Origin: Gavia stellata
Lineage: Eukaryota; Chordata; Aves; Gaviiformes; Gaviidae
Direction of reading: 5' to 3'
Length of the DNA stretch: 64,000 nucleotides
Assembly: GCF_030936135.1 (NCBI RefSeq)
Contig: NC_082601.1
Span: 45,337,671 to 45,401,670 of the forward strand
Numbering within the stretch: the stretch's first letter is position 1; every line of letters starts with the position of its first letter. A model generated the notes under the pieces. The model was given only the letters and a program-made list of their open reading frames with translations, was not told the DNA's origin and made no database searches. The translations under genes were made by a program, and so were the position numbers. This document shows, piece after piece, positions 59,651 to 64,000 of this stretch.

Positions 59651-62600
59651 GAAGAAGAAAGAGAAGAAGAAGAAGAAGAAAGAGAAGAAGAAGAAGATAG
59701 AGAAGTGGAAGAAGATAGAGAAGAAGGAGAAGAAGACAGAGAAGAAGAGGATAGAGAAGATTTAGAAGAAGATAGAGAAAAAGAAGATAGAGAAGGAGAA
59801 GAAGATCGAGAAGAAGATAGAGAAGGAGATGATGAACATAAAGAACATAGAGAAGAAGCAGAAGAAGAAGAAGAAGAGAAGAAGAAGAAGAAGAGAAGAA
59901 GAAGATAGAGAAGAAGAAGAAGATGATAGAGAAGGAGAAGATAAGAGATGAAGAAGATGAAGAAGAAGATAAAGAAGATGAAAATGAAGAAGAAGAAGAT
60001 AGAGAAGAACATAAGAAGGTAGAGAACAACGTAGAGAAGAAGAAGAAGAAGAAGACAGAGACGCAGAAGAAGGAGAAGCAAAAGAAGAAGATACAGAAGA
60101 TGAAGATAGAGATGAAGAAGATGAAGAAGAAGATGAAGATAGAGAAGAAAAGAAGAAGAAGATAGAAAATAAGAAGAGAAGAAGATTAAGTTGATGATGA
60201 AGATAGAGAAGAAGAAGATGAAGAAGAAGAAGAAGAAGGAGGAGTAGGAGGAGGAGGAGAAGGAGAAGCAGCAGAATAAAAGAAGGAGAAGCGGAAGAAG
60301 AAGAAGAAGATAGAGAAAACGCAGAAGAAGATAGAGAAGAAGAACAAGAAGAAGAAGACAGAGAAGAAGAATAAAAAGAAGATAGAGAAGAAGAAGAAAA
60401 AGAAGATAGAGAAGATGAAGGTGACGACTATGAAGAAGAAGAAGAAGAGAAGAAGAAGATAGAGAAGCAGATGAAGAAGATAGAAAAGAAGATAGAGGAG
60501 AAGAAGAACAAAGAGAAGAAGGAGAAGGAGAAGAAGAAGAAGAAGATAAAGAAGCGGAAGAAGAAGAAGAATATAGAGAATAAGAAGAAGAAGATAGAGA
60601 AGAAGAAGAAGAAGTGAAGAAGAAGAAGAAAGAGAAGAAAATGAAGGTGAAGAATATGAAGAAGAAAAAGGACATAGAGGAAAAGAAGAAGAAGTTAGAG
60701 AATAAGAAGAAGATGTTAAGAAGAAGAAGATGAAGTTTTTAGAGAAGAAGAAGAAGATAGAGAAGAAGTAGAAGATGAAGAACAAGAAGAGGAATGAGAA
60801 GAAGAACATAGAGAAGCAGAAGAAGAAGAAGAAGAAGAAGAAAAGAAGAAGAAGAAAAGAAGAAGAAGAAGGAGAAGAAGAAGGAGAAGAAGAAGAAGGA
60901 GAAGAAGGAGAAGAAGAAGAAGAAGAAGAAGGAGAAGAAGAAGGAGAAGAAGGAGGAGGAGGAGAAGTGGAAGGAGAAGAAGGAGAAGAAGAAGAAGTGG
61001 AAGGAGAAGAAGGAGAAAAAGAAGAAGTGGAAGAAGAAGAAGAAGAAGTGGAAGAAGAAGAAGAAGAAGTGGAAGAAGTGGAAGAAGAAGAAGAAGAAGT
61101 GGAAGAAGAAGAAGAAGAAGAAGAAGTGGAAGAAGAAGAAGAAGAAGAAAAAGAAGAACATAGAGAAGAAGCAGAAGAAGAAGAAGACAAGAAGAAGAAG
61201 AAGAGAAGAAGAAGAAGAAGAGAAGAAGAAGATAGAGAAGAAGAAGAAGATGATAGAGAAGGAGAAGATAAGAGATGAAGAAGATGAAAAAGAGGATGAA
61301 GAAGATGAAAATGAAGAAGAAGAAGAAGATAGAGAAGCAGAAGAATGAGAAGCGAAAGAAGAAGATACAGAAGACGAAGATAGAGTTGAAGAAGAAGATA
61401 GAGATGAAGATGAAGAAGAAGACGAAGATAGAGAAGACGATAAGTACAGAAGAAGAGAAGAAGAAGAAGAAGAAGAAGATAGAAAATAAGAAGAGAAGAT
61501 GAAGCTGATGATGGAGACAGAAAATAAGAAGATAGAGAAGAAGAAGATAGAGAAGATGTAGATGAAGAAGATGAAAATGAAGAACGAGAAGTTAGAAAAG
61601 ATAGAGAAGAAGAAGAAGAAGATAGAAAAGAAGATGATGAAGAAGAAGAAGAAGAAGAAGTTGTTAAAGAAGAAGAAGTAGAAGAAGAAGATACAGAAGT
61701 GGAAGAAGAAGAAGAAGAAGATAGAGAATTGGAAGAAGATAGAGAAGAAGGAGAAGAAGACAGAGAAGAAGAGGATAGAGAAGACTTAGAAGAAGATAGA
61801 GAAAACGAAGATAGAGAAGAAGAAGAAGAAGAGCAAGAAGAAGATAGAGAAGGAGATGATGAAGATGAAAAACATAGAGAAGAAGAAGGAGAAGAAGAAG
61901 AAGAAGAAGATAGAAAAGAAGAAGAAAACAGAGACGATAGAGAAGAAAACAGAGACGATCTTCTTAGAGAAGAAGAAGATGAAGAAGAAGAAGGAGAAGG
62001 AGAAGAAGATAGAGAAGAAGAAGATGAAGGAGAAGAAGACGAAGATAGAGAAGAAGAAGAAGAAGAAGAAGATGAAGAAGGAGAAGAAGAAGAAGATGAA
62101 GAAGAAGAAGAAGAAGATAGAGAAGTAGAAGATGTAGAAGAAGAAGATAGAGAAGAAGCAGAAGAAGAAGAAGAAGAAGAAGAAGAAGAAGATGAAGAAG
62201 AACAAGATGAAGAAGAAGAAGAAGATGAAGAAGAACAAGATGAAGAAGAAGAAGAAGAAGAATGAGAAGAAGAAGAAGATTAAGAAGAACAAGATGAAGA
62301 AGAAGAAGAAGAATGAGAAGAAGAAGAAGATGAAGAAGAACAAGATGAAGAAGAAGAAGAAGAATGAGAAGAAGAAGAAGAAGAAGAAGATGAAGAAGAA
62401 CAAGATGAAGAAGAAGAAGATAGAGAATAAGAAGAAGGTAGTGAAGAAGAAGAAGAAGATAGAGAAGAAATGAAGAATATGTAGAAGAAGAAGAAGAAGA
62501 TCGAGAAGAAGAAAAAGTTAGAGAAGAAGAAGAAGAAGTTAGAGATGAGGAAGATAGAGATGAAGAAGATGGAGATGAAGAACGAGATGAAGAAGAAGAA

Positions 62601-64000
62601 GCAGAAGAACGAGGAAAAGCGGAAGAAGAAGAAGAAGGAGGAAAAGCGGAAGAACAAGAAGAAGGAAAAGCGGAAGAAGAAGAAGAAGTAGAAGCGGCAG
62701 AAGACAAAGAAGGAGAAGCAAAAGAAGAAAATAAAGAAGATAGAGAAGAAGAAGAAGTAGAAGTTAGAGAAGAAGAATAAAACGAAGAAGATAGAGAAGA
62801 AAATGAAGGTGAAGAATATGAAGAAGAAGAAGAAGATAGAGAAGACGAAGAAGAAGTTACAGAAGAAGAAGAAGATAGAGAAGAAGAAGAAGGAGAAGAA
62901 GAAGAACATAGAGAAGCGGAAGAAAAAGAAGAAGATAGAGAAGCAGAAGAAAAAGAAGAAGATAGAGAAGTGGAAGAAGAAGAAGAAGAAGATAGAGAAG
63001 AAGAAGAAGAAGAAGATAGAGAAGAAAAAGAGAAGAAGAAGAAGATAGAGAAGAAGATGAAGAAGAAGAAGAAAAAGAAGACAGACAAAAGAAGAAGAAG
63101 ATAGAGAATAATAAGAAGATAGAGAAGAAGATAGTGAAGAAGAAGAAGAAGATAGAAAAGGAGAAGATAGTGAAGAAGAAGATAGAGAAGAAGAAGATAT
63201 AGAAGAAGAAGATAGAGGTGAATAAGATGAAGAAGAAGAAGAAGAAGAAGAAGAAGAAGATAGAAAATAAGAAGAAGATAGAGAAGAAGAAGGTAGTGAA
63301 GAAGAAGAAGAAGATAGAGAAGAAGATGAAGAATATGAAGAAAAGAAGATAGAGAAGAAGAAGAAAAAGTTAGAGAAGAAGAAGAAAAAGAAGGTAGAGA
63401 AGAAGATGAAGAAAAAGAAAAAGAAGATAGACAAAAGAAGAAGAAGATGATAGAGAATAATAAGAAAAAGATATAGAAGAAGACGACAGAGAAGAAGAAG
63501 ATATAGAAGAAGAAGATAGAGGTGAATAAGACGAAGACGAAGAAAGAAGCAGAAGCAGAAGAAGAAGAAGAAGAAGAAGATAGAGAAGAAGAAGATAGAG
63601 AAGAAGAAGAATACAAAGATAGAGAAGATAGAGAATAAGAAGATAGAGAAGAAGAATACAAAGATAGAGAAGATAGAGAGGAAGAAGAAGAAGATAGAGA
63701 GGAAGAAGAAGATAGAGAAGGAGAAGATAAAGATGAAGAAGATAAAGATGAAGAAGTAGAAGAAGAAGAAGATAGGGAAGACGAAGAAGAAGATAGGGAA
63801 GACGAAGAAGAAGATAGGGAAGACGAAGAAGAAGAAGTTAGAGAAGACGAAGAATAAGAAGTTAGAGAAGAAGAAGAAGAAGTTACAGAAGAAGAAAAAG
63901 AAGAAGATAGAGAAGAAGAGGAAGAAGATAGAGAAGAAGAAGAAGAAGAAGAAGAAGAAGAAGAAGAAGAAGAAGAAGAAGAAGAAGAAGAAGAAGAAGA
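59651..64000. repeat. Purine satellite, GAT/TAG domain, continues past window end
   Basis: GAAGAAGATAGAGAA units again, with GAAGTGGAAGAAGAAG near 60960-61130 and AAGATGAAGAAGAAGAACAAG near 62190-62420 as local sub-repeats. It ends in a pure GAA run (about 63930-64000) and clearly continues beyond the window. No gene. Confidence 0.92.

Overview
The window looks like bird genomic DNA. It carries CR1 non-LTR retrotransposon fragments, solo LTRs of types I recognise from bird genomes, and the spliced exons of one vertebrate gene, HYDIN (a ciliary central-apparatus protein). A passerine or other neoavian bird is my best guess; the species cannot be fixed from the sequence. No tRNA, rRNA, CRISPR or prokaryotic features were seen.

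Layout. 1-624: the end of an LTR cut by the window edge. 1486-2072: a complete solo LTR with a 5-bp target-site duplication. 2308-31657: 23 plus-strand exon segments of HYDIN with canonical GT/AG borders, entering mid-gene (the 5' half lies left of the window) and ending in a stop codon with a polyadenylation signal. This copy appears broken: two in-frame stops (26708, 27214), three exon-internal frameshifts (about 21795, 24639 and 26820), and an exon-phase mismatch at intron 28115-28715 that implies lost exons. About 31883-32750: a 5'-truncated CR1. About 32750-35850: the remnant of a minus-strand endogenous retrovirus (env and gag pieces, no pol seen), with a complete LTR (34942-35704) lying inside the gag remnant.

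35850-42090 is a degenerate ATTTC/GAAAT array whose strand flips repeatedly, once at a perfect 16-bp palindrome. 42371-44429 is a GC-rich island of unrecognised sequence with a roughly 175-bp tandem repeat and a possible minus-strand promoter. 44430-45557 is an intact solo LTR (5-bp duplication GCATG), very close in sequence to the one at the left edge. 45563-46430 is unique-looking, possibly retroviral, DNA. 46490-46960 is a CTTTT array with a long near-perfect core.

From about 47170 to the end (nearly 17 kb) the plus strand is almost pure purine: a diverged GAA-based satellite with GCA-rich and GAT/TAG-rich domains and recognisable higher-order phrases. The long reading frames in it (poly-Glu/Lys one way, poly-Leu/Ser/Phe the other) are by-products of composition, not genes. 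The only host gene content I can support is HYDIN; everything to its right is mobile-element debris and satellite DNA.
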